A DNA stretch of 64,000 nucleotides from Halomonas sp. (GTDB taxonomy: Bacteria; Pseudomonadota; Gammaproteobacteria; Pseudomonadales; Halomonadaceae). The translations under genes and the position numbers were made by a program. Below, in pieces: positions 53,513 to 63,968 of this stretch (its first letter is position 1; every line of letters begins with the position of its first letter). The stretch is taken from the NCBI RefSeq assembly GCF_007692655.1, contig NZ_REBQ01000139.1:24180-88179 (forward strand), in the 5' to 3' direction. Under the pieces are notes generated by a model, which saw only the letters and a list, made by a program, of their open reading frames with translations, did no database searches and was not told the DNA's origin.

Positions 53513-54857
53513 TTTCGTCTCCGTCAAGCGAAGCAACGCCTGTTGGCAGTGGCCGAGCTAACAATGCCGCTATGGTAAAAAACGACCCGGTTGCCAAAAC
53601 ACGATCATTGGGCGTTAGCACCTTGCTTAGCCAATCAACACCGGCATCCGGCGTATCAGCGCAAACGTGAACCCGCCCTCCCTGGGCACTAATAACTTGA
53701 GACAACTCCTTTGCCTGGCAGCCTCGTTCACCGGGCAACGTCACGCAGACCCAATCATCAATGCGCGGCGCCAATGCCTGTATGACACCGTCTACATCTT
53801 TATCATTCAACATGCCGATAAGACACCATTGGCGGCCACCGCTTGGCGGTGAACGCAAATGTTTCGCGACATAGTCAGCGGCATGGGGGTTATGCCCTAC
53901 ATCCAGGCACCATTGGCCAATCCACTGTAAACGCCCCGCCAACTGCACCGTGCTCAACGCTTTACGCACCTTGGATGTCTCTAATGCCAACCCCGTCAGC
54001 GCTACCGCCTGTAGTGCAGTGGCGGCATTATCAATCGGCAATCCAGGATCAGGCAGATGCTCAATGACCAGGCGGCTACCATCAGTGTGCTGCCCCCGCC
54101 ATTGCCATTCAACAACCGTTTCAGACGTTTTGCTGTGCTGAAATTGCTCACCCAGTATAAAGGTAGGCGCCAACAGCGCATTGGCACATTCAGCGACACT
54201 ATCAGGTAGCGATTGACTGCCTAAGACGGCGGGACGCCCAGCTCTAAAAATACCGGCCTTCTCGCGCCCAATCTGAGCAATGTCATTGCCTAAAAAGTTA
54301 GCATGATCCTGAGCAATGGTGGTCACTACCGCCACATCGGCATCGATAATATTGACAGCATCCAGTCGACCACCCAGCCCGACCTCAAGAACGGCAAGAT
54401 CAAGGCCTGAGTTAGCCAGACACCACAGGCCGCAGAGCGTCCCCGCTTCAAAGTAGGTCAGGCTGATTTCAGGCGTCTGCAAGCGAGCGCTTTCAACGTG
54501 TTGAAAGCCATCGATTAACAGCTGATCGGAGGCTTCCTGACCATCAATTTTGACGCGTTCGTTGTAGCGCAACAAATGGGGAGAGGTATAAGTACCCACT
54601 CGCAGCTCATGAGCGCGAGCAATACTATCAATCATGGCAAGAGTAGACCCCTTGCCATTCGTACCCGCCACGGTGATGACACAAGGCGCGATGGGGCGTG
54701 AAAGCAGCCCCATCCGTCTAGCCACTTGCGAGACCCGCGCCAGCCCCATATCAATCCCGACCGGGTGCAACGTTTCCAAATGCTGGAGCCACTGTTGCAA
54801 AGAATAGAGCGGCAACGAAGGGGGCTGTAGAGAACCAGGTTCCAGAGAGTCAGGCAT
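53499..54857 (-). CDS. folC: Bifunctional folylpolyglutamate synthase / dihydrofolate synthase
   Basis: Adds glutamate to dihydropteroate and to folates. The 452-residue protein has the Mur-ligase-like P-loop [27 protein letters not shown], the [13 protein letters not shown] motif, QDHANFLG, and the carbamylated-Lys region REKAGIF. Family length is about 420-430. Start is uncertain: the ATG at 54857 overlaps the accD stop region by 8 bases, while a GTG at 54875 would add six residues. Neither has a strong ribosome-binding site, consistent with translational coupling to accD. Confidence 0.95.
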   Translation of the reverse strand: MPDSLEPGSLQPPSLPLYSLQQWLQHLETLHPVGIDMGLARVSQVARRMGLLSRPIAPCVITVAGTNGKGSTLAMIDSIARAHELRVGTYTSPHLLRYNERVKIDGQEASDQLLIDGFQHVESARLQTPEISLTYFEAGTLCGLWCLANSGLDLAVLEVGLGGRLDAVNIIDADVAVVTTIAQDHANFLGNDIAQIGREKAGIFRAGRPAVLGSQSLPDSVAECANALLAPTFILGEQFQHSKTSETVVEWQWRGQHTDGSRLVIEHLPDPGLPIDNAATALQAVALTGLALETSKVRKALSTVQLAGRLQWIGQWCLDVGHNPHAADYVAKHLRSPPSGGRQWCLIGMLNDKDVDGVIQALAPRIDDWVCVTLPGERGCQAKELSQVISAQGGRVHVCADTPDAGVDWLSKVLTPNDRVLATGSFFTIAALLARPLPTGVASLDGDENEIR

Positions 54858-55869
54858 TGCGCGAATGGTCGTCACTCTTGACAGTGAAAGTGTCGCTGGT
54901 TGACGGTTCTACTTTATGGAACGTAGGGTCTGCAGCATCAGCTAACGTTGCCTCTTCCACGATGGGCTCGGCTACGTCAGCACTCTCTGCATCGGGTACA
55001 TAGACCGGAACAGCGTCGTGATGGGTAAGCTTACGCAGCATGCTACCTATCCGGGCGCGCATTTCATGACGATGCACAATCATATCGACAGTGCCATGCT
55101 CGAGCAGAAACTCGCTGCGCTGAAAACCTTCGGGCAGTGTTTCACGAACGGTTTGTTCGATAACCCTTGGACCAGCGAAACCAATCAAGGCATTGGGTTC
55201 GGCGATATTCAAATCGCCCAGCATCGCTAGCGAAGCGGATACACCGCCAAACACAGGATCCGTCAGTACCGAAATATAAGGCACACCGGCTTGCTTGAGT
55301 TTTTCAAGCGCGGCGGATGTTTTAGCCATCTGCATAAGCGAGAAGAGCGCTTCCTGCATACGTGCGCCGCCTGAAGCAGCAAAGCAAACCAGCGGAATAT
55401 TCTCTTCCAACGCCAGTGTCGCGGCACGTACAAATTTTTCGCCTACCACCGCCCCCATCGAGCCACCCATAAAGGTAAACTCAAAAGCAACAGCAACCAC
55501 CGGCAGACCATCCAACTCACCGCGCATTGCGATCAGGGCATCTTTCTCGCCGGTCTCTTTCTGCGCTGCGGTCAGGCGGTCTTTGTACTTTTTAGAGTCG
55601 CGGAACTTCAACCGATCATTCGGTTCGATGTCTGCCGCGATCTCTTCGCGTCCGGCTTTATCCAAGAACCAGTCCAAGCGTTTACGTGCCGTTAAGCGCA
55701 GATGATGATCGCACTTAGGGCATACGCTATTGTGTTTCTCTAACTCAGGGAGATAGAGAACCGCTTCGCACTTGGGACATTTACGCCAGAGGCCGTCGGG
55801 CACGCTAGCGCGACGGTCCTTACGCTGGATACGACCCATTGAGGGAACGATCTTGTCTAACCAGCTCAT
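54850..55869 (-). CDS. accD: Acetyl-CoA carboxylase carboxyltransferase subunit beta
   Basis: Beta subunit of the carboxyltransferase that makes malonyl-CoA for fatty acid synthesis. The 339-residue product starts [11 protein letters not shown] and has the N-terminal zinc ribbon with C31, C34, C50 and C53 (CPKC and CPKC). The crotonase-like core follows: [36 protein letters not shown] and [16 protein letters not shown]. The C-terminal 55 residues are acidic and not conserved; E. coli AccD is 304. A TTG nine codons upstream is a less likely start. It lies between trpA and folC. Confidence 0.96.
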   Translation of the reverse strand: MSWLDKIVPSMGRIQRKDRRASVPDGLWRKCPKCEAVLYLPELEKHNSVCPKCDHHLRLTARKRLDWFLDKAGREEIAADIEPNDRLKFRDSKKYKDRLTAAQKETGEKDALIAMRGELDGLPVVAVAFEFTFMGGSMGAVVGEKFVRAATLALEENIPLVCFAASGGARMQEALFSLMQMAKTSAALEKLKQAGVPYISVLTDPVFGGVSASLAMLGDLNIAEPNALIGFAGPRVIEQTVRETLPEGFQRSEFLLEHGTVDMIVHRHEMRARIGSMLRKLTHHDAVPVYVPDAESADVAEPIVEEATLADAADPTFHKVEPSTSDTFTVKSDDHSRNA

Positions 55870-55963
55870 ATCAAAAAGGCTTCCGTTATACGTCAATGCC
55901 TGGTTGAACCAAGCTTGATGAGTGTCGTGAATCTATTCAGTACAGACGATGAAGCGTTCTACT

Positions 55964-56767
55964 CTAAGCATCCATCGCCGTGCGCATTTCTGCTAATACA
56001 CTTTTCAACTGGCCTGCGATGGTTTCCGGCGCATCGACGCTTTCAGCAATGCGGTTAACCAAGGCACTGCCCACAATCACACCATCGGCAACTTTCGCCA
56101 CTTCAGCGGCAGTCGCCCCGTCGCGAATGCCAAAACCTACGCAGAGCGGTAAATCGGTCATGCCCCGCAACGGAGCCAAATGTTCGGCCACATCCTCGGC
56201 GTTCAAGGTGGCAGCTCCAGTAACGCCTTTCAGCGATACGTAATAGAGGTAGCCTTCACCATGGGCGCATATTGTAGCTGCACGCTCATGGGAAGTGGTA
56301 GGCGCAACAAGAAAAATTGCGGCTAAATCACGGGATTTCAACAGCGGCCCAATTTCTTCGGCTTCTTCCGGTGGCATATCAACAATTAATACACCGTCGA
56401 CGCCAACGCTGGCCGCTTGATCCGCAAAATTTTCGTAACCAATCCGCTCAATAGGGTTGAGATACCCCATTAACACCACTGGTGTGGTGGTATCGGTCTG
56501 GCGGAACTCTTTCACCATTTGGATGAGGTCGACTAACCGGGTGCCCTGCTTTAGCGCTCGCTCACAGGCCTTTTGAATCACCGGCCCGTCTGCCATGGGA
56601 TCAGAAAAAGGCACGCCAAGCTCAATCACATCGGCCCCGGCCTCCACCAAGGCATGCATAAAGCCCACGGTGTACTGAGGCGCGGGATCCCCTGCGGTAA
56701 TGTAGGGGATCAGAGCTTTGCGACCCTGCTGCTTAAGTTCACTGAAACGCTGATCAATACGGTTCAT
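55964..56767 (-). CDS. trpA: Tryptophan synthase alpha chain
   Basis: Cleaves indole-3-glycerol phosphate and channels indole to the beta chain. The 267-residue protein has the catalytic E49 and D60 in [26 protein letters not shown], and the phosphate-binding GFGIRDG and [10 protein letters not shown] motifs. E. coli TrpA is 268 residues. It is read 23 bp after trpB and before accD. trpC, trpD and trpE are not in this window, so the tryptophan pathway is split. Confidence 0.98.
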   Translation of the reverse strand: MNRIDQRFSELKQQGRKALIPYITAGDPAPQYTVGFMHALVEAGADVIELGVPFSDPMADGPVIQKACERALKQGTRLVDLIQMVKEFRQTDTTTPVVLMGYLNPIERIGYENFADQAASVGVDGVLIVDMPPEEAEEIGPLLKSRDLAAIFLVAPTTSHERAATICAHGEGYLYYVSLKGVTGAATLNAEDVAEHLAPLRGMTDLPLCVGFGIRDGATAAEVAKVADGVIVGSALVNRIAESVDAPETIAGQLKSVLAEMRTAMDA

Positions 56768-56790
56768 GCTTACCCTTAAAAAAGCTGACC

Positions 56791-58032
56791 TTAAAATTCA
56801 ATGCCATCAATCTTGGCCACCGTCATGATGTCTTTATCGCCACGCCCAGAAAGGTTGACCACAATATGCTGGTCAGCCCGCATGGTCGGCGCTAAGACCT
56901 TGGCATGGGCCAGCGCGTGGGCCGACTCGAGGGCGGGCATAATGCCTTCCATCAGAGTCAGCTCACGAAAGGCTTCCAATACTTCCTTATCATTAGCCGC
57001 GACGTAATTTACCCGACCAACGTCTTTCCAAAGCGCGTGCTCTGGCCCCACGCCAGGATAGTCGAGACCGGCTGAAATCGAATGAGTATCGGACACTTGC
57101 CCAGCCTCATCGGACATTAAATAGGTGCGGTTGCCGTGCAGTACGCCTCGCGGGGCGTTGGATGCCAGCGGTGCCGCATGGCGGCCGGTTTCCACGCCAT
57201 CACCTCCGGCTTCAACGCCATACATGGCAACATCGTCATCTTCCACAAACGGGTAGAAGAGGCCCAAGGCGTTAGAGCCACCACCTACACAGGCGATCAA
57301 CGCATCCGGCAGGCGGCCGATCTGTTCCAGGGACTGACGACGCGCTTCGCGCCCTACCACCGCGTTAAAATCACGCACTAACAGCGGATAAGGGTGAGGC
57401 CCTGCGACGGTACCAATGATATAGAAAGTGTTATCAACGTTGGTCACCCAGTCGCGCAGGGCTTCGTTCATAGCATCTTTGAGGGTACGCGTACCGGACT
57501 CAACAGGAATTACGCGCGCGCCCAGCAAGCGCATACGGTAAACGTTCAGCTTCTGGCGCTGTACGTCTTCAGCGCCCATGTACACATCGCACTCAAGCCC
57601 AAGACGAGCGGCAACCGTGGCGGATGCAACACCATGCTGACCTGCCCCGGTTTCGGCGATAATACGCGGCTTACCGGTTTTTTTGGCCAGTAGTGCCTGG
57701 CCAATCGTGTTGTTTACCTTGTGAGCACCGGTGTGGTTCAGGTCTTCTCGTTTCAACCAAATCTGCGCGCCACCAAGACTCTCCGACCAGCGCTTAGCGT
57801 GATAGAGCGGCGACGGGCGACCCACGTAATGAGCAAGGTCGTAATCGAATTCAGCTTGGAAGTCGGGATCATCACGAAGGCTTAGGTAGGTTTTTTCCAG
57901 CTCTTCCAACGCAAAGCTAAGAGTCTCTGACACAAACCGGCCGCCGTAGGGGCCAAAATGACCGCGGGCATCCGGCATTCGAGTCAGGTCGCTGAACTTG
58001 GTTTTCGGAGCAGGCGTCGCAGAAACTGTCAC
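56791..58032 (-). CDS. trpB: Tryptophan synthase beta chain
   Basis: PLP enzyme that condenses indole with serine. The 413-residue protein has the PLP lysine K105 in [17 protein letters not shown], then [23 protein letters not shown] and the closing [11 protein letters not shown]. coli TrpB is 397 residues; the extra length is a non-conserved N-terminus ([19 protein letters not shown]). It lies 91 bp after trpF and 23 bp before trpA. No leader peptide or attenuator is evident in the gap. Confidence 0.98.
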   Translation of the reverse strand: MTVSATPAPKTKFSDLTRMPDARGHFGPYGGRFVSETLSFALEELEKTYLSLRDDPDFQAEFDYDLAHYVGRPSPLYHAKRWSESLGGAQIWLKREDLNHTGAHKVNNTIGQALLAKKTGKPRIIAETGAGQHGVASATVAARLGLECDVYMGAEDVQRQKLNVYRMRLLGARVIPVESGTRTLKDAMNEALRDWVTNVDNTFYIIGTVAGPHPYPLLVRDFNAVVGREARRQSLEQIGRLPDALIACVGGGSNALGLFYPFVEDDDVAMYGVEAGGDGVETGRHAAPLASNAPRGVLHGNRTYLMSDEAGQVSDTHSISAGLDYPGVGPEHALWKDVGRVNYVAANDKEVLEAFRELTLMEGIMPALESAHALAHAKVLAPTMRADQHIVVNLSGRGDKDIMTVAKIDGIEF

Positions 58033-58123
58033 AGAGATACCTCACAAGATCGCCAGAACAGGCAAACAATAAATGAACTAACTAAGACGCAGCATAATAA
58101 ATAGCTAAGCTACGCGGCGTAAT

Positions 58124-58762
58124 TTAACGGGCGTCGGCTAGCGCCACCTGGTGAACAAAAGATGTCATCTTGCCAGCATCTTTGCAGCCATGGGAAGCTT
58201 CGATACCGCCTGAAACATCAACCGCATAGGGCGCTACTTGGCGCACGGCGTCAGCAATGTTGTCAGCGCTCAACCCACCTGCCAGGATAACAGGTTTTGC
58301 AAGATTTGCGGGGATTCTCGACCAATCGAACGTCTCCCCCGTCCCGCCAGGCGTTCCTGGACGATAGGCATCTAACAGCAGCGCCTGAGCCTGATGGTAA
58401 CGCTCTGCTTCCTTGGCCAGCTCTATTTCATCGCGCATGCGCAGCGCTTTCATCCAAGGCAACGAATACTGCTGACACTCGCCAGGCGCTTCATTACCGT
58501 GGAACTGAAGCATATCTAAATACGGCAGGCACTGCTCAATCAGCTCGGCAGGCTGATCCACAAATAGCCCCACCCGGGTAACAAAGGCAGGCACACGGGC
58601 GGAAAGCGCTGCCAGCTGCTCAATATCCACGCTGCGGGCGCTTTTTGGCCACATCACAAAACCCAGCGCATCCACGCCTAGCCTCACCGCGAGATCAACG
58701 TCATCTGCGCGGGTAAAACCACAGAACTTAATGCGGGTACGCGTTACTGGAACACCACTCAT
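58124..58762 (-). CDS. trpF: Phosphoribosylanthranilate isomerase
   Basis: Amadori isomerisation of phosphoribosylanthranilate in tryptophan synthesis. The 212-residue single-domain TIM barrel has KFCGFTRADD with catalytic C14, the LGFVMWPKSARSV loop, VGLFVD, LQFHGNE and the closing VDVSGGIE with its catalytic Asp. In E. coli this activity is fused to TrpC. Here it is separate, as in Pseudomonas. Its ATG overlaps the truA stop (ATGA), so truA and trpF are translationally coupled. Confidence 0.97.
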   Translation of the reverse strand: MSGVPVTRTRIKFCGFTRADDVDLAVRLGVDALGFVMWPKSARSVDIEQLAALSARVPAFVTRVGLFVDQPAELIEQCLPYLDMLQFHGNEAPGECQQYSLPWMKALRMRDEIELAKEAERYHQAQALLLDAYRPGTPGGTGETFDWSRIPANLAKPVILAGGLSADNIADAVRQVAPYAVDVSGGIEASHGCKDAGKMTSFVHQVALADAR

Positions 58763-59697
58763 GTTGAGGCCTCCTGTTCTGCATTCGCCGACGTATTGCT
58801 CAGCGTCCGATTACGTCGATAGGCCACACGAGGGGTATCGGGAAGCTCACGCTCGCCCGTCCACTCGCCAGTGAATGAAAGCAAATGCGGACCCAGCGGC
58901 TCCCTAGGCAAGTCAAACCGCTCATCGTAGACCGAATCCACAAAATGCAGTCCACAAGCGGGAGCAGTGACATCACCTTTACGGCGGTTTTGAAGCGCCA
59001 GCAGCTCACCAATGTAGGCTTCACTCTGCGCACCGCGCCCAACGCTCACCAGCGCTCCGGCGATATTGCGAATCATATGGTGTAAAAACGCATTGCCCTG
59101 GATATCAATCATCACCAGCTGGCCGAAGCGCTTAACGTCGACAAAGTGCATATGACGCCAGGGGCTTTGAGATTGGCAGCCCGCCGCACGAAAACTGGAA
59201 AAATCGTGTTCGCCGACCAGCGCCTGAGCGGCGCGGTGCATAGCATCTGCATCGAGTGGATCGCGGCACCAGGTCACATTGGCCCGCTCCAAGACGGGGC
59301 GGCTGATTTGGTTCAGAAACACATAGCGGTAACGGCGGCCCAGCGCGCATAGGCGGGCATGAAAATCATCGCCCACCGGCTTTACCCAGCGCACGGCAAT
59401 GTCTCTAGGCAAATAGGTATTGGCACCAAATATCCAGGCTTTCTCTGAACGCCCTACCGGCGGATCGAAATGCACTATTTGACGCGTCGCATGCACGCCA
59501 GAGTCGGTGCGCCCACTGGCGTTCACCTTTATGGGTTCATTGGCCACTTTGGTCAATGCATCTTCCAACGAGGCCTGAACCGATGCGGCATGGTTGAGGC
59601 GCTGAAAACCACAGTAGCGAGTACCGTCGTACTCGATACTCATTGCTAAGCGCCCAGCTAGCGGTATTTTCTCATCGAAGTGATAGAACAGCGTCAT
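58759..59697 (-). CDS. truA: tRNA pseudouridine(38-40) synthase TruA
   Basis: Isomerises uridines 38-40 in the anticodon stem-loop of many tRNAs. The 312-residue protein (from the ATG at 59697) has the catalytic D65 in SGRTDSGVHATRQ, plus the LAMSIEYDGTRYCGFQR start, FLHHMIRNIAG and the RYRYVFLNQ motif. E. coli TruA is 270 residues. The extra length is an N-terminal extension and a short polar C-terminus (NTSANAEQEAST). The fimV stop lies 9 bp upstream. trpF overlaps its 3' end by 4 bases. Confidence 0.96.
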   Translation of the reverse strand: MTLFYHFDEKIPLAGRLAMSIEYDGTRYCGFQRLNHAASVQASLEDALTKVANEPIKVNASGRTDSGVHATRQIVHFDPPVGRSEKAWIFGANTYLPRDIAVRWVKPVGDDFHARLCALGRRYRYVFLNQISRPVLERANVTWCRDPLDADAMHRAAQALVGEHDFSSFRAAGCQSQSPWRHMHFVDVKRFGQLVMIDIQGNAFLHHMIRNIAGALVSVGRGAQSEAYIGELLALQNRRKGDVTAPACGLHFVDSVYDERFDLPREPLGPHLLSFTGEWTGERELPDTPRVAYRRNRTLSNTSANAEQEAST

Positions 59698-59706
59698 CAA
59701 GCCACA

Positions 59707-61392
59707 TCATGTTGAAGATTTTGGAGGATCACCATTATCCCGGCCTAGCGGCTTGAATGCTACCTCTTCAATCTCCCAGCCATCCTCAATTGCCTGATGC
59801 GGGCTTTGCGACATTGCTTCTGGCGCCGTCTGTTTTTCAGTTAAGAGCTCCTCTGCAGGCTGCAACGGCGTTACCGTTGGCGGGTGGTAATCAATATCAG
59901 CGCCTGCTGTCTGCAAGCCCATTCGCCGCTGATGCCCCTGCATCGCCAGGCCTGCCGCTTGGCTTTTATGGTAACCAAGCGGGTCATCCTTGCTGGCGTC
60001 TGCGGGCTCATCATCGGCCAACCACGGGCTATTCGATAACGCAGGCTCTATTTTGGAGTCAGGTGCTGTTTTAAATTGAGGTGCTGGTTTGTGCACAGTA
60101 TCTGGTTGATAAACAGCATCTGGAGACGACATTGGGTGTGAAGGGGGCGTCACCACAGGTCGCGGCACTGGCTCAGCAAAAGAGTGCGTTTCCCAGGCTT
60201 CTTCCCGACGCGTACGCCGCCACACCACCAGCCCAATTAACATCGCACTCAGAGCGATTAGCAAGGGCCATTGATAGCGGGCCATTAACGCCGTCACTGT
60301 CTGGTTAGACGCGCTATTGCTAGTCGCGACCTCTCCCACGCTGGCCACAAGCGGCGTTTGCGTTTGAGCGGTTAACGCATCATCAAGCGACGAGGTTAGC
60401 GATGCCACATTGCCACGCAGCTCATCCAGTTCAGCGCGCATTTGCTCACGCTCTGCGAGCACTTGCTCAAGGGTTTCTTGGCTTTGGCGAAATTGCTCAG
60501 CCAGCGCTGCACGGGAAATCGCTTCAGCCTGATCGCTTTCAGGCGCAACCGTGTCGGGGGTCTGCAGGGCTTGAGCGGCTGCGATGGCTGCGCTAGTAAC
60601 AACCATGGCTTGCGCTATTGAAGCTCCCTCCTCCTCATTGACGCCCGCGCTATCATCCGCTGCAACGGAGGGTGGCACACCAGGAAGCGGCACTGGCTCA
60701 GGGGCGCCATCACGACGGGTGCCCCAAGCTTCGTTCATGGCCTGAATGGCGGCAGCGGCATCGGCTTTGGAGCGCGTTAGCACGCTTTGCGAATCAGGCA
60801 CTTGTAGCCTAAGGCCTGCCCGCATGTCATGAATATTGCCCGAAGGAAATACGCTGGGGTTGGCTTCAAGCAGCGCCAGCATCATCTGCTGCACGCTCGC
60901 CTCAACGGGCTTGATACGTTCCGCGACGCTCCATAGCGTGTCACCGCTGCCCACGTTTTGAAACTGGCCTTCGGGCTGGCTGCGCGGCTGATTTTGACCA
61001 TAATCCTGAGGATCAAACAGCAAGGTAATATCACGAAACTGCTCACCCCCTGGGAATTCAACCGCCAGCAGCAGGTCTAGCCAAGGCTCCTGAACCGCCT
61101 GATCGGAAGTTAAGCGCACCTGACGACGCCCCTGCTGCTCTATCACTTGAGCACGCACGCTGGCGGCGAGCGGTGTCCAGTCAAGCCCGGCAGCCTCAAA
61201 GTCAGGTGGGTCTGCAACGCTGATATGGATATCGTCAATCGCGTAGCCACTGCTCTCCAGCAATGGGACCGTGGCCTCGAGCGGCGCATCCAAATACGAG
61301 CTGACCGTCGCTTGACCAAGCCCTACAGCCAAGGCAACGGAGCTTGCTGTGCTTAACGACAGCCATGCGATCAATGTCACTGTTTTTTTCAT
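59707..61392 (-). CDS. fimV: FimV-like LysM peptidoglycan-binding protein (short form)
   Basis: FimV organises type IV pilus and polarity functions in Pseudomonas. The 561-residue protein has a signal peptide (1-22), the FimV N-terminal domain (VGLGQATVSSYLDAPLEATVPLL), a LysM domain about 147-197 (VGSGDTLWSVAERI), a coiled-coil stretch near 305-345, one membrane span about 373-392 (PLLIALSAMLIGLVVWRR) and a disordered cytoplasmic tail. P. aeruginosa FimV is about 919 residues with a C-terminal TPR domain; that domain is absent here. Position between asd and truA matches Pseudomonas. No pilus genes occur in this window. Confidence 0.85.
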   Translation of the reverse strand: MKKTVTLIAWLSLSTASSVALAVGLGQATVSSYLDAPLEATVPLLESSGYAIDDIHISVADPPDFEAAGLDWTPLAASVRAQVIEQQGRRQVRLTSDQAVQEPWLDLLLAVEFPGGEQFRDITLLFDPQDYGQNQPRSQPEGQFQNVGSGDTLWSVAERIKPVEASVQQMMLALLEANPSVFPSGNIHDMRAGLRLQVPDSQSVLTRSKADAAAAIQAMNEAWGTRRDGAPEPVPLPGVPPSVAADDSAGVNEEEGASIAQAMVVTSAAIAAAQALQTPDTVAPESDQAEAISRAALAEQFRQSQETLEQVLAEREQMRAELDELRGNVASLTSSLDDALTAQTQTPLVASVGEVATSNSASNQTVTALMARYQWPLLIALSAMLIGLVVWRRTRREEAWETHSFAEPVPRPVVTPPSHPMSSPDAVYQPDTVHKPAPQFKTAPDSKIEPALSNSPWLADDEPADASKDDPLGYHKSQAAGLAMQGHQRRMGLQTAGADIDYHPPTVTPLQPAEELLTEKQTAPEAMSQSPHQAIEDGWEIEEVAFKPLGRDNGDPPKSST

Positions 61393-61496
61393 TAACGTTG
61401 CCTAATTGCGTTGCGACCAGTCACGCGAACTCAGTGGTTAATTATTTTTAACATAAAGCAGCGAAATGCCAATGGTTTTTAGCAACGAACGCGCAT

Positions 61497-61531
61497 AAAA
61501 AACGGGAAGCTGCGAACAGCTTCCCGTTTTT
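61497..61531 (-). terminator. Terminator between asd and fimV
   Basis: AAAAACGGGAAGCTG and CAGCTTCCCGTTTTT form a 15-bp perfect stem with a CGAA loop. It lies 23 bp after the asd stop, so fimV and the genes after it need their own promoter or readthrough. Confidence 0.94.
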
Positions 61532-61554
61532 GACTGGCGTGCAACCGTAAAGAC

Positions 61555-62667
61555 TTACTGTTCGCGCAAGATCTTCAACATGCGCTTAAGGGGTTCTGCC
61601 GCGCCCCACAGCAACTGGTCACCCACGCTAAAGGCAGAGAGGTATTCACCGCCCATGGCCAGCTTGCGCAGGCGGCCAACCGGCACTTGCAACGTGCCCG
61701 TGGCAGCCGCAGGCGTTAGACCGGCAACGGTGGCGTCTTTGTCATTTGGAATCAACTTGACCCACTCGTTGTGCTTGGCGATACGATCTTCGATCTCATC
61801 CAGCGGCACATCGTGCTTTAACTTGATCGTGAATGCCTGGCTGTGCGAGCGCATAGCACCAATCCGCACGCAGAGACCGTCGATGGGGATAGGGTTGTTA
61901 TCGAGACCAAGAATCTTGTTGGTCTCAACGCTGCCCTTCCACTCTTCGCGGCTCTGGCCGTTCTCCAGCTTGGTATCGATCCACGGCAGCAGGCTACCTG
62001 CCAGCGGTGCGGCAAAGTTATCGGTCGGGAAGTCGCTGCTGCGCATGGCCGCGGTGACTTTACGATCAATATCCAGAATGGCACTGGAAGGATCTTTCAG
62101 CTCTTCCCCTACGCTGTCACGCAGTTGGCCCATTTGATTGAGCAGCTCGCGCATGTGCTTGGCACCCGAACCAGAAGCCGCCTGGTAGGTCATGGAGGTC
62201 ATCCACTCGACCATATCGGCTTCGAACAGACCGCCCAAGCCCATTAGCATCAGGCTGACGGTGCAGTTGCCACCGACAAAGGTTTTGGCACCCTTGGCTA
62301 GCTGATCATCGATGACCTTGCGGTTAACCGGATCAAGCACGATGGTCGCTTCATCTTCCATACGCAGGGTACTGGCGGCATCGATCCAGTAGCCGTTCCA
62401 GCCAGCGCTGCGCAGGTCTTTGTAAACCGGCTTGGTGTAATCACCACCTTGGCAGGTGATGACCACGTCCAACGCTTTGAGCGCTTCAATATCGAAGGCA
62501 TCTTTCAGCGGAGGTACATCAACACCGATGTCGGGGCCGGGCTGGCCAACCTGGGAGGTGGTGAAAAAAATCGGCTCGATGCCGTTGAAATCACCATCTT
62601 CCTGCATGCGCTGCATTAGCACTGAGCCAACCATGCCACGCCATCCCACGAAACCGACTTTCAACAT
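61555..62667 (-). CDS. asd: Aspartate-semialdehyde dehydrogenase
   Basis: Reduces aspartyl phosphate to aspartate semialdehyde, feeding lysine/diaminopimelate, threonine and methionine synthesis. The 370-residue protein has the NADP-binding [18 protein letters not shown] start, FFTTSQVG, the active-site C135 in [11 protein letters not shown], and [14 protein letters not shown]. coli Asd is 367 residues. The N-terminal WRGMVGSVL form is the enterobacterial/pseudomonad class. It is followed by a strong terminator and preceded by a REP-like element, which separates it from leuB. Confidence 0.98.
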   Translation of the reverse strand: MLKVGFVGWRGMVGSVLMQRMQEDGDFNGIEPIFFTTSQVGQPGPDIGVDVPPLKDAFDIEALKALDVVITCQGGDYTKPVYKDLRSAGWNGYWIDAASTLRMEDEATIVLDPVNRKVIDDQLAKGAKTFVGGNCTVSLMLMGLGGLFEADMVEWMTSMTYQAASGSGAKHMRELLNQMGQLRDSVGEELKDPSSAILDIDRKVTAAMRSSDFPTDNFAAPLAGSLLPWIDTKLENGQSREEWKGSVETNKILGLDNNPIPIDGLCVRIGAMRSHSQAFTIKLKHDVPLDEIEDRIAKHNEWVKLIPNDKDATVAGLTPAAATGTLQVPVGRLRKLAMGGEYLSAFSVGDQLLWGAAEPLKRMLKILREQ

Positions 62668-62774
62668 ATGAAGCCCTCCTGCAAAGAATGAGTCCTTATA
62701 TTATACACACTTCTTTACGCTGATTTTGAAGCTGCATTGAACGGTTACCGATAATGGCTGAGCAAACAAGGGCG

Positions 62775-62869
62775 CCGGGGATAGGTCGTAGAGGGGGTCA
62801 TTTGCCATGGATGGCAAATGTAGCGCCCAGGGAGGGGTTCACAGCGCCCCCTCGTAGACCTATCGCCGG
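62775..62869. repeat. REP/BIME-like 95-bp structured intergenic element
   Basis: Outer arms CCGG-g-GATAGGTC and GACCTATC-g-CCGG are nested with GAGGGGG/CCCCCTC. Inside is a perfect 10-bp stem, CATTTGCCAT-GG-ATGGCAAATG, at 62799-62820. The heptamer AGCGCCC occurs twice. The layered palindromes and intergenic position suggest a mobile repeat of the REP/MITE kind. No transposase is nearby, and only this one copy is in the window. Confidence 0.75.
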
Positions 62870-62888
62870 AGTAGCCCGACAACTTCAC

Positions 62889-63968
62889 TCACTGCTTAGC
62901 AAACGCCGCCAACACCGCATCACCCATGGCGTCGGTGCCGATGGTTTGCATCCCTTCTGACGCGATATCAGCAGTGCGCAGGCCGGCATCCAATACGCTG
63001 CCCACGGCGGCTTCAATACGCTCCGCCATGGCATTCTCGTTTAGCGAGTAGCGCAGCATCATGGCCACCGACAGCATCATCGCCAGCGGATTCGCCACGT
63101 TTTGACCGGCGATATCCGGCGCGCTGCCGTGGCATGGCTCGTACATGCCCTGCCCACTTTCATTCAAAGAAGCAGAAGGCAGCATACCGATAGAGCCGGT
63201 TAGCATCGCGGCGGCATCGGAAAGAATATCGCCAAACATATTGCCAGTGACCACTACATCAAACTGCTTGGGCGCTCGCACCAGTTGCATAGCGGCGTTA
63301 TCCACGTACATATGGGAAAGCTCAACATCCGGGTACTCCGGCGCCAAGCGATCCATCACTTCCCGCCACAAAATAGTGACTTCGAGTACGTTAGCTTTAT
63401 CTACCGAACAGAGCTTTTTACCGCGCTTTTGAGCCATTTCAAAAGCGACGCGACCAATGCGCTCAATTTCGCTTTCGGAATAAATATAGGTGTTAAAGCC
63501 TACCCGCTCCCCGTTGCGTACTTCAATGCCGCGGGGCTGGCCGAAGTAGATCCCGCCGGTGAGCTCGCGGACAATCATAATATCCAGCCCGGCGACTAGT
63601 TCAGGTTTCAAGCTTGAAGCGCTGGCCAGCTGCGGGTAGAGCATGGCCGGGCGCAAATTGCCGAACAGACCTAAATTTTTACGCAGTCCCAGCAGGCCTT
63701 TTTCAGGACGTTTTGAGAGGTCTTCGAGCTTGTCCCACTTGGGGCCACCTACCGCGCCAAGCAAAATAGCGCTAGCAGCCTTGGCTTTTTCCAGGGTTTC
63801 CGCGGGCAGAGGCTCACCGTGAACATCGTAGGCAGAGCCACCCACCAGCCCCTCTTCTACCTCAATATCCAAACCTGCTTCCTGGCACGCCTTCAACAAG
63901 CGCGCCGCCTGGGCAGCAATCTCGGGGCCAATACCATCACCCGGCAGCAGTAATACCTTGTGTGTCAT
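62889..63968 (-). CDS. leuB: 3-isopropylmalate dehydrogenase
   Basis: NAD-dependent oxidative decarboxylase of leucine synthesis. The 359-residue protein has [28 protein letters not shown], RLLGxxRx-like [38 protein letters not shown] and [25 protein letters not shown] with the metal-binding aspartates. E. coli LeuB is 363. Its start lies 32 bp from the right edge, so leuC and leuD, if upstream as in relatives, are outside the window. It begins the leuB-asd-fimV-truA order conserved with Pseudomonas. Confidence 0.98.
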   Translation of the reverse strand: MTHKVLLLPGDGIGPEIAAQAARLLKACQEAGLDIEVEEGLVGGSAYDVHGEPLPAETLEKAKAASAILLGAVGGPKWDKLEDLSKRPEKGLLGLRKNLGLFGNLRPAMLYPQLASASSLKPELVAGLDIMIVRELTGGIYFGQPRGIEVRNGERVGFNTYIYSESEIERIGRVAFEMAQKRGKKLCSVDKANVLEVTILWREVMDRLAPEYPDVELSHMYVDNAAMQLVRAPKQFDVVVTGNMFGDILSDAAAMLTGSIGMLPSASLNESGQGMYEPCHGSAPDIAGQNVANPLAMMLSVAMMLRYSLNENAMAERIEAAVGSVLDAGLRTADIASEGMQTIGTDAMGDAVLAAFAKQ

